A stretch of DNA of 64,000 nt, taken from positions 1 through 64,000 of the forward strand of contig CAKSVD010000006.1 in assembly GCA_934503275.1 (NCBI GenBank). Direction: 5' to 3'. Positions 7,539 to 14,678 of the stretch are shown one piece after another. The stretch's first letter is position 1; every line of letters starts with the position of its first letter. The position numbers were made by a program, and so were the translations under genes. The stretch comes from an uncultured Faecalibacterium sp. (lineage in GTDB: Bacteria > Bacillota > Clostridia > Oscillospirales > Ruminococcaceae). The notes beneath the pieces were generated by a model. That model saw only the letters and a list, made by a program, of their open reading frames with translations. It was not told the DNA's origin and made no database searches.

Positions 7539-8471
7539 TCAGCGCTCGTTGCGGCGCTGCTGCTTTTTCTGCCACGCATCCAGAAGCTGGATGATCTTCT
7601 CCTCCATCTGTTTGGGCGTGTAGCTGCGGGGGAAATACTTTCGCAGGGTCTCGTTTTTGATGGTCACGGTGTCTTTCTCGCTCTTTTTCTCCTGTCCCAT
7701 CACATCAAAGGCTTTTTCGTAGCTGAACTCTCCCTGCTGTGCCATCTTTTTCAGTTGCTGCGCCTGCGATAAGGACGGCGCGTTCTGGGTATCCTCCATG
7801 GCTTCTAAAAAATCCCGCTGTTGGCTTTCGTCCAGATAGGAAAGTTCCACAGCGGGATTGAAGGAGATTTTCTTCTCGTCTACCATGTCCAGTAACTCCG
7901 GGATAAGGTTAGTCAGACGGATAAAGCGCTGGACTTGTCTGCCGCTTTCTCCGCTTTCCTTTCCGACAACATCGGCGGTTTCAAAATTCCCGACAAGTTG
8001 TCGGGGATTTTCTTTTGACGGTCTACCGCTAGTTCTTCGCATGGCATCCAGTTTCATCTTGTAAGCCAAGGCACGTTCACTGGGTAGAATGTGCTCACGC
8101 TGCAAATTGGAATCCACCATCAATATCACAGCAGCATCGTCCGACATCTGCCGGACAATGACCGGCAGCGTATCCAGCCCGGCAAGTTTGGCTGCATACT
8201 GACGGCGGTGCCCGGAGATGATCTCGTAGCCGTCACCGTCCGGGCGGGGACGGGCAATCAGCGGAGCCAGCACACCGTACTGTGCGATACTCTCCACCGT
8301 CCGGGTCATGGCTTCATCGTCCAGCACCTTGAAAGGGTGGTTGGTGAAGGGGTGCAGCGCATCAATAGGAATCTGCTGCACCTGTTCCCGCTGTTCCTCC
8401 TGTCGGTTTTCTTCGGTGGAAAACAAGTCATCTAGCCCTTTCAGAGCTAAGTTTCCGCTGTCGATCGGCAT
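7539..8471 (-). CDS. ParB/Spo0J family partition protein
   Basis: This 310-aa DNA-binding protein would load on a centromere-like site and work with the adjacent ParA to stabilise the element, especially when excised. The ParB N-terminal domain spans about residues 32-125 and includes the nucleotide-binding GHRR at 87-90. A helix-turn-helix and linker region follows, then a charged C-terminus. The ATG at 8471 was preferred over an upstream frame because AAGGAGG lies 8 nt before it and ParB homology starts soon after. It overlaps ParA by 44 bp. A partner parS site was not identified. Confidence 0.9.
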   Translation of the reverse strand: MPIDSGNLALKGLDDLFSTEENRQEEQREQVQQIPIDALHPFTNHPFKVLDDEAMTRTVESIAQYGVLAPLIARPRPDGDGYEIISGHRRQYAAKLAGLDTLPVIVRQMSDDAAVILMVDSNLQREHILPSERALAYKMKLDAMRRTSGRPSKENPRQLVGNFETADVVGKESGESGRQVQRFIRLTNLIPELLDMVDEKKISFNPAVELSYLDESQQRDFLEAMEDTQNAPSLSQAQQLKKMAQQGEFSYEKAFDVMGQEKKSEKDTVTIKNETLRKYFPRSYTPKQMEEKIIQLLDAWQKKQQRRNER

Positions 8472-9288
8472 CTGCCAGCACCTCCTTCGCAAGAGATTTG
8501 TAGGCTTCTGCCACCTTGCCTTTGGGGTCATAGGCAAAGATGCTCTTGCCTGCCGCACTGGTTTCTGCCGCACGGACAGACCGTGGAATAGTCTGCTCGA
8601 ACACTTTCAAGTGCTTTCCGTATGCCTGCCGAATCAGATTGCTGATCTGCTTTCCGTAGTTGGTGCGGCTGTCGGTCATGGTCAGCAGAATGCCCTCGAT
8701 TTTCAGCTTCGGGTTGATCTGCCGCCGAACCTTTTGGACGGTCTGCAAAAGCTGTTCCAGACCTTTTGCGGACAGGTATTGCGCCTGCACCGGAATCAGG
8801 GCAGCGTCTGCCGCCGCCAATGCGTTAATCGTCAGCATCCCCAGCGAGGGCATACAGTCCAGCAGAATAAAATCGTACTCCCGTTTGGCACTGTCCAGCA
8901 CCTGTTTCAGCATCTTTTCCCGGTTCATGCTGTTTACCAGAGCCACTTCCAGCCCTGCCAGTTCAATATTTGCCGGAATCAGGTCAACGCCCTCTGCGTG
9001 GTGCAGAATGCCCTCACCGGGCTGGATGGGCTGGTCGTTCATGGCTTTCTGCATCAGGGTGGAGAGGGTCGTGGACAGTTCATCGGGCTGCTGCCAGCCC
9101 ATGCTGATGGTCAGTGACCCCTGCGGGTCGGTATCCACCAACAGAACTTTCTTGCCCTCCATTGCCAGCCCGATGCCCAGATTCTCACAGGTGGTGCTTT
9201 TCCCTACACCGCCTTTTTGATTGGTGACTGCGATAATCGTAGCTTTCTTTGCGATAACATCACCCCGCCTTCGGTGAACCGCGCGCAA
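8428..9288 (-). CDS. ParA family ATPase (AAA, Soj-like)
   Basis: This Walker-type partition ATPase has the deviant Walker A KGGVGKST (residues 25-32), switch-like VDTDPQGSLT and Walker B FILLDCMPSLG. It should segregate the ICE with ParB. The start is unusual. The only standard start in frame is TTG at 9288, inside the end of repA. The well-placed GGCGGGGTG ribosome site is followed by ATG in the wrong frame (9257-9259), and homology begins about 15 codons after the TTG. Either TTG is used by coupling or there is a small indel here. Called 286 aa. Confidence 0.88.
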   Translation of the reverse strand: MRAVHRRRGDVIAKKATIIAVTNQKGGVGKSTTCENLGIGLAMEGKKVLLVDTDPQGSLTISMGWQQPDELSTTLSTLMQKAMNDQPIQPGEGILHHAEGVDLIPANIELAGLEVALVNSMNREKMLKQVLDSAKREYDFILLDCMPSLGMLTINALAAADAALIPVQAQYLSAKGLEQLLQTVQKVRRQINPKLKIEGILLTMTDSRTNYGKQISNLIRQAYGKHLKVFEQTIPRSVRAAETSAAGKSIFAYDPKGKVAEAYKSLAKEVLADADRQRKLSSERAR

Positions 9289-10126
9289 AGTCGTGGTTCG
9301 TCTTGTTCTGATAGTAGAGGTTTATGGTGGTGGGCGCATTGTAGAGCATTGCCAGCAGATACTGCTTCATGTTCCGCACCGGGGCGGTGTTTTCTGCCAG
9401 ACAACCCAGCACAAAACGGATGTGGTCAGCGTTCAGCTTTTTCAGCCGACTGCGCACCACCTCGGTGGGCTTATCATCTCCGGCAATCCGCAACATCTTG
9501 CGTTTGGTGGAACAGGTATCCACAAGCAGGTCTACGATCTGGTAGATGGTGTCCTCATCGTCCGGGCAGAGCCGGAGCAGGAGGTCCACCTCCAAAGACT
9601 GATAAAAATAATCCTCAAGCTGCTCCCGGATGCCCTCGGAATAGATAGGGTCAGGATCGTTCCACTCTGTTTTATTCTTATCAGTCTTATTTGCTTGCGG
9701 TTTTGGCTGCTCCAGAATTGCGCTTTCGGCAGCACCAGAATTGCTGTTTGGGCAATTCTGTACTTGCGCTTTTGGCAAGCCGGAGGAAAAGTCCTTGACG
9801 TAGATCAGGCTGGGTCTGCCCAGACCACGGCGTTTACGCTCGATGAGGTCGATGTCCTCCAACTCCCGGAACAGCTTGACCGCCTTGTGTTCGGCGCAGC
9901 AAAGGGATTCCTGCACTTCCCGGACGGTGTAGATGATATACACCCGCCCTTGCTCGTCCAGCCAGCCATTCTTTACGGACAGGCTCATGCGGTCCAGTAG
10001 AATGCCGTACAGTGTCCGGGCATCGGTGGAAAGCTGCCGGAAGCGGTGGTCTTGGAACAGTGCCTTGGGGATGCGGAAGTAGGAGAACAACTCGCCCGAC
10101 TGACCATAAAAGTAGTCCAGCGTCAT
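9260..10126 (-). CDS. RepA_N-type replication initiator protein
   Basis: This 288-aa protein has the replication initiator A N-terminal domain at residues 1-100 (YFRIPKALF, LSTDARTLYGILLDRM, winged-helix VREVQESLCCAEHKAVK), found on Firmicutes plasmids and ICEs. The C-terminal half is family-variable and helical. It may drive autonomous replication of the excised element. The ATG at 10126 was chosen because GAGGT precedes it and RepA_N homology starts at MTLDYFYG. It heads the repA-parA-parB operon and overlaps ParA. Confidence 0.85.
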   Translation of the reverse strand: MTLDYFYGQSGELFSYFRIPKALFQDHRFRQLSTDARTLYGILLDRMSLSVKNGWLDEQGRVYIIYTVREVQESLCCAEHKAVKLFRELEDIDLIERKRRGLGRPSLIYVKDFSSGLPKAQVQNCPNSNSGAAESAILEQPKPQANKTDKNKTEWNDPDPIYSEGIREQLEDYFYQSLEVDLLLRLCPDDEDTIYQIVDLLVDTCSTKRKMLRIAGDDKPTEVVRSRLKKLNADHIRFVLGCLAENTAPVRNMKQYLLAMLYNAPTTINLYYQNKTNHDFARGSPKAG

Positions 10127-10208
10127 TTGGTGTGACCTCGGATTTTCAACTGTGAGTGCTTGTTCATGTGGAAAACTATCCCTCCCTCCGAAATGAATGA
10201 AAAACAGG

Positions 10209-10238
10209 TTGACATTCACCAGAAAAAACGCTTACAAT
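10209..10238 (+). promoter_or_regulatory. Strong promoter of the DUF4869-ATPase pair
   Basis: TTGACA (10209-10214) and TACAAT (10233-10238) are 18 nt apart. Transcription would begin near 10245, so an in-frame ATG at 10237 lies inside the -10 box and cannot be the start. This supports the ATG at 10285. Confidence 0.75.
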
Positions 10239-10284
10239 GGTGATAATAAAAGTGTCAACCGATGTAACAGGAGAAGATGCTTAT

Positions 10285-10722
10285 ATGCTTAATGTTTTTT
10301 ACGGTGATATGCCGAACGTGATCTACAACACCGCTGTTTATTTTAAGAACACTTATGCAGAGGAGTGGATCACGGCTCCGCTTACTCGTGAGATGATACA
10401 AGACGTAGACCATTCCACTGTACTGGACAGCGGTGTGATTGATAGTCCGGTGCTGGGGAAAATTCCCCCGGTGCAGTTGTCGGGCGGAGTAAAGACCCTG
10501 ATTTTGATTGCCAACGAGCCGGAAAAGGTGTTCAACGCTTCGACCTGTGGAGATAACTGTGCCAAATGGCTGTTAAAAATCGCTGAAAATCGGGATGTTA
10601 CCATCAACCTTCGACATCTCATGGATTTTGGAAATGGAACATTTACCATCCGCATCCTGAACACCAATCAGATCGTTCACTCCATGCGGGAACTTGTCCC
10701 CGTTGCAGGACTTTATGTGTGA
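10285..10722 (+). CDS. DUF4869 domain protein
   Basis: This 145-aa soluble protein is recognised as DUF4869: it starts MLNVFYGDMPNVIYNTAVYF and includes GVIDSPVLGKI, LSGGVKTLILIA and GDNCAKWLLKIAE. No catalytic motif is evident and the function is unknown. AGGAG lies 11 nt before the ATG, and the promoter position excludes an earlier start. It is followed after 9 nt by the ATPase gene, and the pair runs opposite to the ICE backbone with its own promoter and terminator. This is the layout of a self-contained accessory module. Confidence 0.8.
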   Translation: MLNVFYGDMPNVIYNTAVYFKNTYAEEWITAPLTREMIQDVDHSTVLDSGVIDSPVLGKIPPVQLSGGVKTLILIANEPEKVFNASTCGDNCAKWLLKIAENRDVTINLRHLMDFGNGTFTIRILNTNQIVHSMRELVPVAGLYV

Positions 10723-10731
10723 GGATTTTTT

Positions 10732-11709
10732 ATGACAGGAGCATATCGGGTCGTTGTACAAAACCGAAAAATCAAGTTCGATTTTGAAATACGCCGGAAC
10801 ATCACGATCTTGCGTGGAGATAGTGCCACAGGAAAAACAACGCTCGTGGAGATGATTCGGGAATACGAGGAACTAGGCCCGGACAGTGGAATAGAACTGC
10901 AATGCGAGAAGGATTGCGTTGTTCTTTCCGGGCGGCAGTGGGAAAAACAGCTTGCCGACCTTTCGCAGAGTATTGTTTTTATTGATGAAGGGAATGCTTT
11001 TACTGCTTCAAAGGAATTTGCCGCAGCGATTCAGAAAACAGACAACTACTATGTCCTCGTCACGCGGGAAGGACTTGAAACATTACCGTACAGCGTGACG
11101 GAAATTTACGGCATCCGGGCATCCAAACACTTCGGAGACTTGAAACAGACCTACAATGAGTTTTTCCGAATTTACGGAAAGCCGATGGGACTGGAGAAAC
11201 TAAAACCAACGGCAATCATTACAGAGGATTCCAATTCGGGGTTCCAGTTTTTTCAGGCTGTTTGCGCCGAAAACGGAATTTTCTGCGAATCTGCTGGTGG
11301 AAAGTCCAACATTTTCAAAATGCTGTCCGACCGTGCAGGGGAGAATGTTCTGGTGGTTGCAGACGGTGCGGCATTTGGTTCGCAGATGGAGCGCATTATG
11401 CAACTGCTTGCCCTCCAGCCGGATTCCCATATTTACCTTCCAGAATCATTTGAATGGTTGATTCTTCGCTCTGGATTGCTCGAAGACACAGAGGTCGATG
11501 AAATTCTGAAATCGCCGGAAAATCATGTGGAAAGCCAGCAGTATTTCAGTTGGGAGCGGTACTTTACAGCTGTGCTGATGCAAAAGACTGTTGACAGCTA
11601 TCTGAAATATACGAAGTCAAAACTAAATCCGGTGTACTTGCAGGAACACGAAAAGAAAGCTGTTCTTTTGGAGATGTCCCACATCCAGCTCGACAAGAAA
11701 GACATATAA
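10732..11709 (+). CDS. P-loop protein with possible TOPRIM-like C-terminal half
   Basis: This 325-aa protein has Walker A GDSATGKTT at 29-37 and a Walker B-like VFIDE at 83-87, an ABC/AAA-like nucleotide-binding core. The second half shows TAIITEDSNSG (161-171), AGGKSN (189-194) and LVVADGAAFG (208-217). That spacing of a Glu after a beta strand, a Gly-rich turn and an Asp after a beta strand resembles TOPRIM domains of OLD-like ATPase nucleases. This is an inference from motif shape, not a database match. It is cotranscribed with DUF4869. A nuclease or defence role is possible but unproven. Confidence 0.7.
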   Translation: MTGAYRVVVQNRKIKFDFEIRRNITILRGDSATGKTTLVEMIREYEELGPDSGIELQCEKDCVVLSGRQWEKQLADLSQSIVFIDEGNAFTASKEFAAAIQKTDNYYVLVTREGLETLPYSVTEIYGIRASKHFGDLKQTYNEFFRIYGKPMGLEKLKPTAIITEDSNSGFQFFQAVCAENGIFCESAGGKSNIFKMLSDRAGENVLVVADGAAFGSQMERIMQLLALQPDSHIYLPESFEWLILRSGLLEDTEVDEILKSPENHVESQQYFSWERYFTAVLMQKTVDSYLKYTKSKLNPVYLQEHEKKAVLLEMSHIQLDKKDI

Positions 11710-11724
11710 ATCCCTACTAAGCAA

Positions 11725-11766
11725 ACAGGACTGCCTCACATACATTGCGCTGTGGAGCAGTCCTGT
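11725..11766. terminator. Bidirectional terminator hairpin
   Basis: ACAGGACTGC (11725-11734) pairs with GCAGTCCTGT (11757-11766) between two convergent genes. The T-rich flank is short on both strands, so it probably serves both. Confidence 0.65.
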
Positions 11767-11770
11767 TCGT

Positions 11771-12406
11771 TTAATATGTAATTGTCATTGCACCTTCATG
11801 GCAGTCCTGTGCATAGGTGCGGAGCAGATCAAGGTGCTTTGAGGATTTTCGGACGATAGCCGTTGCACGGTCACCAGACATAAACTCAACGACTGCAAGC
11901 CGTGGAATCGTCAGCGTGCCACGAATTTTGAAACCAACAAGGATCTTCTGATTGCACCATCGCTGGATGCTTTGTGCAGAGTAGCCCGTCAGTTCCGAAA
12001 CTACTGGGGTGGTCAGCAGATCATCATATCCAACCGTGAGTTTTTCCCATAGGGTGTATAGCCCTGTTTTTTCCGGTTCTGTAAAATTGAAGCGGATGAT
12101 CTCTGCGCGAGGCTTGTCCGGGTGTCGCTTGGAGCAGCCGTTCTTTCCGATATAAAAGCCCATTGGCACTTTATACTTTTCGGGGTTATCTTCACGGTCG
12201 CACAAGTAGGTGATCACGTCGTGGGTCGCAATATGGTATTTGCGTGTTTTCTTTCCTGTATTGATACACGGAACGAGACCGGAATCCAGAAGGTACTTTG
12301 CGTGTTGCTTGTTGATGCGGGCAACACGGTAGAACTGGTCTTTCGTCATTCCGTTGGGATAATCTTCGAGAATTTTATAGCACTCTAACAGAGTCCTCAT
12401 GTTCAT
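11771..12406 (-). CDS. HTH-domain ICE protein, 211 aa
   Basis: No precise family is recognised. Two regions look like helix-turn-helix units: residues 18-40 (GMTKDQFYRVARINKQHAKYLL) and about 133-155 (VVSELTGYSAQSIQRWCNQK). The latter is followed by a short wing, as in MerR/excisionase-type DNA-binding proteins. It is the last ICE gene before the tRNA junction, a common place for excision or regulatory proteins. A role in excision control is an inference from position. It ends at a terminator shared with the plus-strand pair. Confidence 0.6.
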   Translation of the reverse strand: MNMRTLLECYKILEDYPNGMTKDQFYRVARINKQHAKYLLDSGLVPCINTGKKTRKYHIATHDVITYLCDREDNPEKYKVPMGFYIGKNGCSKRHPDKPRAEIIRFNFTEPEKTGLYTLWEKLTVGYDDLLTTPVVSELTGYSAQSIQRWCNQKILVGFKIRGTLTIPRLAVVEFMSGDRATAIVRKSSKHLDLLRTYAQDCHEGAMTITY

Positions 12407-12695
12407 CCATCCTTTGCTGCTTTGATTTTGTCAGCGTCAGAAGCAACATATTGTATGGATGGATTCTGGCTCCCGGAATCTCTCTCGCCCGTTCTCTCCA
12501 AAGGGCGTAAAATCTCTCCCAATTCTCTCCAAAAGGCAGATTTTTCTGCGTTTTGGAAAGTGGGTTCAAATCCGCATGGAGCCTAGTGATTTTGGATTTT
12601 GATGAAATTTTGAGCGTAAATTCGATGGTTTGTATCTTCTGGCAAAGTGGGCTAATTACCTCTATCTTCCACCAAGTATCGTGAGACAGGAAAAA
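12407..12695. other. ICE terminal non-coding region
   Basis: No convincing gene lies between the HTH gene and the tRNA fragment. TTCTCTCCAAAGG (12492-12504) recurs as TTCTCTCCAAAAGG (12523-12536), with ATCTCTCCC between them. Such short direct repeats near an element end could be arm-type integrase sites or an operator. Confidence 0.45.
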
Positions 12696-12753
12696 CTCGA
12701 AATCGTTTTGTCCTTAACCGGGCACGTGGGTTCGAATCCCACCATCTCCGCCA
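12696..12753 (+). tRNA. 3' half of tRNA-Ser(CGA): ICE attachment junction
   Basis: The sequence reads as a tRNA from the anticodon loop onward. Loop CTCGAAA (12696-12702, anticodon CGA) is followed by TCGTT, then a variable-arm stem TGTCC/GGGCA, a T-arm GTGGG-TTCGAAT-CCCAC, acceptor strand CATCTCC, discriminator G and encoded CCA (12751-12753). The 5' half is missing: the bases before the loop (AAAAA) do not pair with TCGTT. This fits an ICE integrated in the anticodon region, with the rebuilt full tRNA expected at the other end, outside the window. Confidence 0.8.
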
Positions 12754-12759
12754 ACAAAA

Positions 12760-12787
12760 GGCATCAGCTCAGGCTGGTGCCTTTTTT
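12760..12787 (+). terminator. Native terminator of the tRNA-Ser gene
   Basis: GGCATCAGC pairs with GCTGGTGCC (one G-U pair) and is followed by six T residues, directly after the tRNA CCA end. It supports the view that chromosome begins here. Confidence 0.8.
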
Positions 12788-12828
12788 GTATATCCAACCG
12801 GATTTTTCCAGCCTTCCAAAAGAATGTA

Positions 12829-13356
12829 TCAATAATTTTTGCTCAGAATCTTCTCAAGCGTGTCCGCAAATCTGACATCCTGCTCCTTCGTCCGCTTTGG
12901 GCTCCCCTTGGGGTGCTTTCCAGCACGGAGGAGTTTTTTGTTTTCATAACGCCGCAGCATGAGAGCGTCTATGTTGTCGGCGGTGTATTCCAGACCGTTC
13001 TGGTTCAGCACCCGGGCGCACTTGGCAAGGCACATACTCGCAAGGCCGTAGTCCTGTGTTACGACCACATCCCCCTGCTTTACCCGGTTCACCAGCGCAA
13101 AATCCACGCTGTCCGCTCCTTTGTCGAACACCAGCGTCTGCGCACCTTCCCGCTCGATTTGGTGAGAGGTGTCGCACAGGATGATGACCGGAACATCAAA
13201 CTGTTTTGCAATCTGCAACGTCAGATCGACGACCGGGCAGCCGTCTGCATCGATCAGAACTTGTCGGGGCAAGACCCCTCCATTTGCTTCGCAAACCGTT
13301 CTGTCGCTTAAACGCCCCACTGGGGCGTTCATTGCTTCGCAAACGCGAATGGTCAT
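12829..13356 (-). CDS. YaiI/YqxD family protein (UPF0178)
   Basis: This 175-aa protein matches the YaiI/YqxD family: VLIDADGCPVVDLTL, VIILCDTSHQ, DFALVNRVKQGDVVVTQDYGLA and a basic C-terminus. These are PIN-like proteins of unknown function. Family members normally begin at the ILIDADGCP strand. This one has about 30 extra N-terminal residues, encoded partly by a 48-bp duplicated and palindromic DNA segment (13284-13344). The ATG at 13356 overlaps the stop of the upstream esterase, so translation is coupled. A shorter start inside the repeat is possible. Confidence 0.85.
   Translation of the reverse strand: MTIRVCEAMNAPVGRLSDRTVCEANGGVLPRQVLIDADGCPVVDLTLQIAKQFDVPVIILCDTSHQIEREGAQTLVFDKGADSVDFALVNRVKQGDVVVTQDYGLASMCLAKCARVLNQNGLEYTADNIDALMLRRYENKKLLRAGKHPKGSPKRTKEQDVRFADTLEKILSKNY
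13284..13344. repeat. Direct repeat around a perfect palindrome inside yaiI
   Basis: TTGCTTCGCAAAC occurs at 13284-13296 and 13332-13344, exactly 48 bp apart, and between them lies the palindrome AACGCCCCACTGGGGCGTT (13311-13329). The 48-bp period keeps the reading frame and adds 16 codons to the YaiI N-terminus. Confidence 0.7.
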
Positions 13357-14036
13357 GTGTGTTCCTCCATCACCCACTGAAATGCTTTCGCCGTGCGCAG
13401 GTCGGCGTCTTTGAAATGCCCGCCGCTGTTCCATTCAAGGGTGCAGTCTGTGCCACGCTCTGCAAGTCGGCTGTGCAGGGTGCGGATATTATCACCTACT
13501 GCAGCCATGACGGCGTTTTTCGTGTGTTCCTCCTTGTCGCCAAGGCTCAGATAAACGTGCTGTGCCTGTATCGGGTGCTGCTGTTCAAACTCCATCCAGC
13601 CCGGAAACCAAACAGAGGGCGAAGCGGCAGCGACACCGTAGAACAGATCAGTCTGGGTGGAGGCCCACAAAGCAAACAGCCCGGCTAGCGAGTAGCCGCC
13701 CAGAATGATTTTGATGTCTTCCGGGAGACGAAACTGCTGCTTCAGCGTGGGAATGACCTGTTCCGTCAGAAAGCGCAGGGTGTCCATAGCATTGCCGCCA
13801 AATCCTTGCTTTCCCCACACAGCAGGGGCTTCCCACGGAGAAAGTGCATCGTTCCAGCTTTCCACAGGCACGGCCGCAAACAGAAAGTGGTGCGCACTCT
13901 GTGCAATAGCGGCAACCTCGCTTTCCATGCTTTGCAGCTCGTGTTCGCCGGTCATTTGGAGCAGTAGGTATTCTGCATGGGCTTCGCCGTATATGCGGCA
14001 AGGTCTGTTCCCGATTTGCCTTATCTGTGCAGTCAC
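13353..14036 (-). CDS. Alpha/beta-hydrolase fold esterase
   Basis: This 227-aa protein of the putative esterase (Esterase D/Fes-like) family has a nucleophile elbow GGYSLAG, preceded by LPEDIKIIL and followed by AAASPSVWFPGW, and a late His in GGHFKDAD. The natural ester is unknown. GTG at 14036 was chosen because GGGAGG lies upstream; an in-frame ATG at 14099 falls inside the promoter (TTGCAA-17-TATACT) and cannot be transcribed as part of the mRNA. It is coupled to yaiI by a 4-bp overlap. Confidence 0.8.
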   Translation of the reverse strand: MTAQIRQIGNRPCRIYGEAHAEYLLLQMTGEHELQSMESEVAAIAQSAHHFLFAAVPVESWNDALSPWEAPAVWGKQGFGGNAMDTLRFLTEQVIPTLKQQFRLPEDIKIILGGYSLAGLFALWASTQTDLFYGVAAASPSVWFPGWMEFEQQHPIQAQHVYLSLGDKEEHTKNAVMAAVGDNIRTLHSRLAERGTDCTLEWNSGGHFKDADLRTAKAFQWVMEEHT

Positions 14037-14070
14037 TGCGGTATCCTCCCGAAAAAACTTTGATAAGCCC

Positions 14071-14099
14071 AGTATAGCAACTAAAAAATCATTTTGCAA
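14071..14099 (-). promoter_or_regulatory. Promoter of the esterase-yaiI operon
   Basis: On the minus strand TTGCAA (14099-14094) and TATACT (14076-14071) are 17 nt apart, about 35 nt before the GTG start. Confidence 0.7.
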
Positions 14100-14120
14100 T
14101 TCGAAAAGCGTTCATAAGGG

Positions 14121-14172
14121 AAAAGCCAAACCTCGGCCTGTACAGGATGTACGGTGAGGCTTGGCTTTTTAA
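14121..14172. terminator. Terminator hairpin
   Basis: AAAAGCCAA followed by CCTC pairs with GAGG and TTGGCTTTTT around an internal GTACAGGATGTAC palindrome. It sits just past the stop of the 41-aa reading frame and would stop transcripts in either direction. Confidence 0.65.
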
Positions 14173-14174
14173 CA

Positions 14175-14300
14175 TCAACTGCTTTTCCGATTCTCATTCA
14201 TGATCCTTCTGGCTTGTCCGCGCGTGGTGTCCTCAAAGGTTTCATCTTCGCTTAGGTGGGCAATTTCTTTTTTATCCATCATCAATTTCAGATAGGCCAT
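14175..14300 (-). CDS. Possible small protein, 41 aa
   Basis: A short frame begins MAYLKLMMDKKEIAHLSEDE, is very hydrophilic and ends NENRKSS. GGGGTGA lies 4 nt before the ATG. It follows a 47-aa frame by 4 bp and precedes a terminator, which resembles a small operon. No family is recognised; it could be a remnant of a larger gene. Confidence 0.4.
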   Translation of the reverse strand: MAYLKLMMDKKEIAHLSEDETFEDTTRGQARRIMNENRKSS

Positions 14301-14304
14301 TTTA

Positions 14305-14448
14305 TCACCCCATGGCGGCTTTCAGGTAGTGCAGGCGGTATTTCAGGTATTGACAGATCGCAGATGCTCTTTTTCGCTCAACAATGCAAGAATAGGCGAA
14401 ATAGCCTGCATGATTTCTGTATACAGCGTATTGATATGTACCCCCATA
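14305..14448 (-). CDS. Possible small protein, 47 aa
   Basis: The frame from ATG 14448 encodes MGVHINTLYTEIMQAIFAYS and ends in a basic amphipathic segment QYLKYRLHYLKAAMG. No good ribosome site precedes it, and an in-frame stop lies a few codons upstream. It may be the tail of a degraded gene. It is paired with the 41-aa frame immediately downstream. Function unknown. Confidence 0.35.
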   Translation of the reverse strand, partial: YGGTYQYAVYRNHAGYFAYSCIVERKRASAICQYLKYRLHYLKAAMG

Positions 14449-14678
14449 CTGGGTGTCCAGTATTAGGGATACCTATCAAAGCGGAGGGCTTTTTATATAT
14501 TGTGTCCAGCCTTGGCGTCACCGGCACCCTCTGCCCCGATAACATGGAGAAAAAATCCCCGCTTTTCTTGCATTTTGGTGCGCGGTATGGTATCTTTTAT
14601 ACAGGTAAACACTTCAGGGTCGGCAAACATTTTGTTGCATTTGCCGTCCTTGCATGATGACAGGAAGGAATGATACTT

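Noticed and set aside
10237..10284. Earlier ATG start for the DUF4869 protein
   Set aside because: The ATG at 10237 lies inside the -10 box of the promoter, upstream of the likely transcription start, and homology begins at 10285.
12375..12569. A 64-codon minus-strand frame upstream of the HTH gene
   Set aside because: It has no ribosome site, overlaps the HTH start and contains the direct repeats. It is treated as non-coding.
14640..14678. First ATG (14670) as the crr start
   Set aside because: Only 1-2 nt separate it from the ribosome site, whereas the ATG at 14679 is spaced about 10 nt and fits the family N-terminus.
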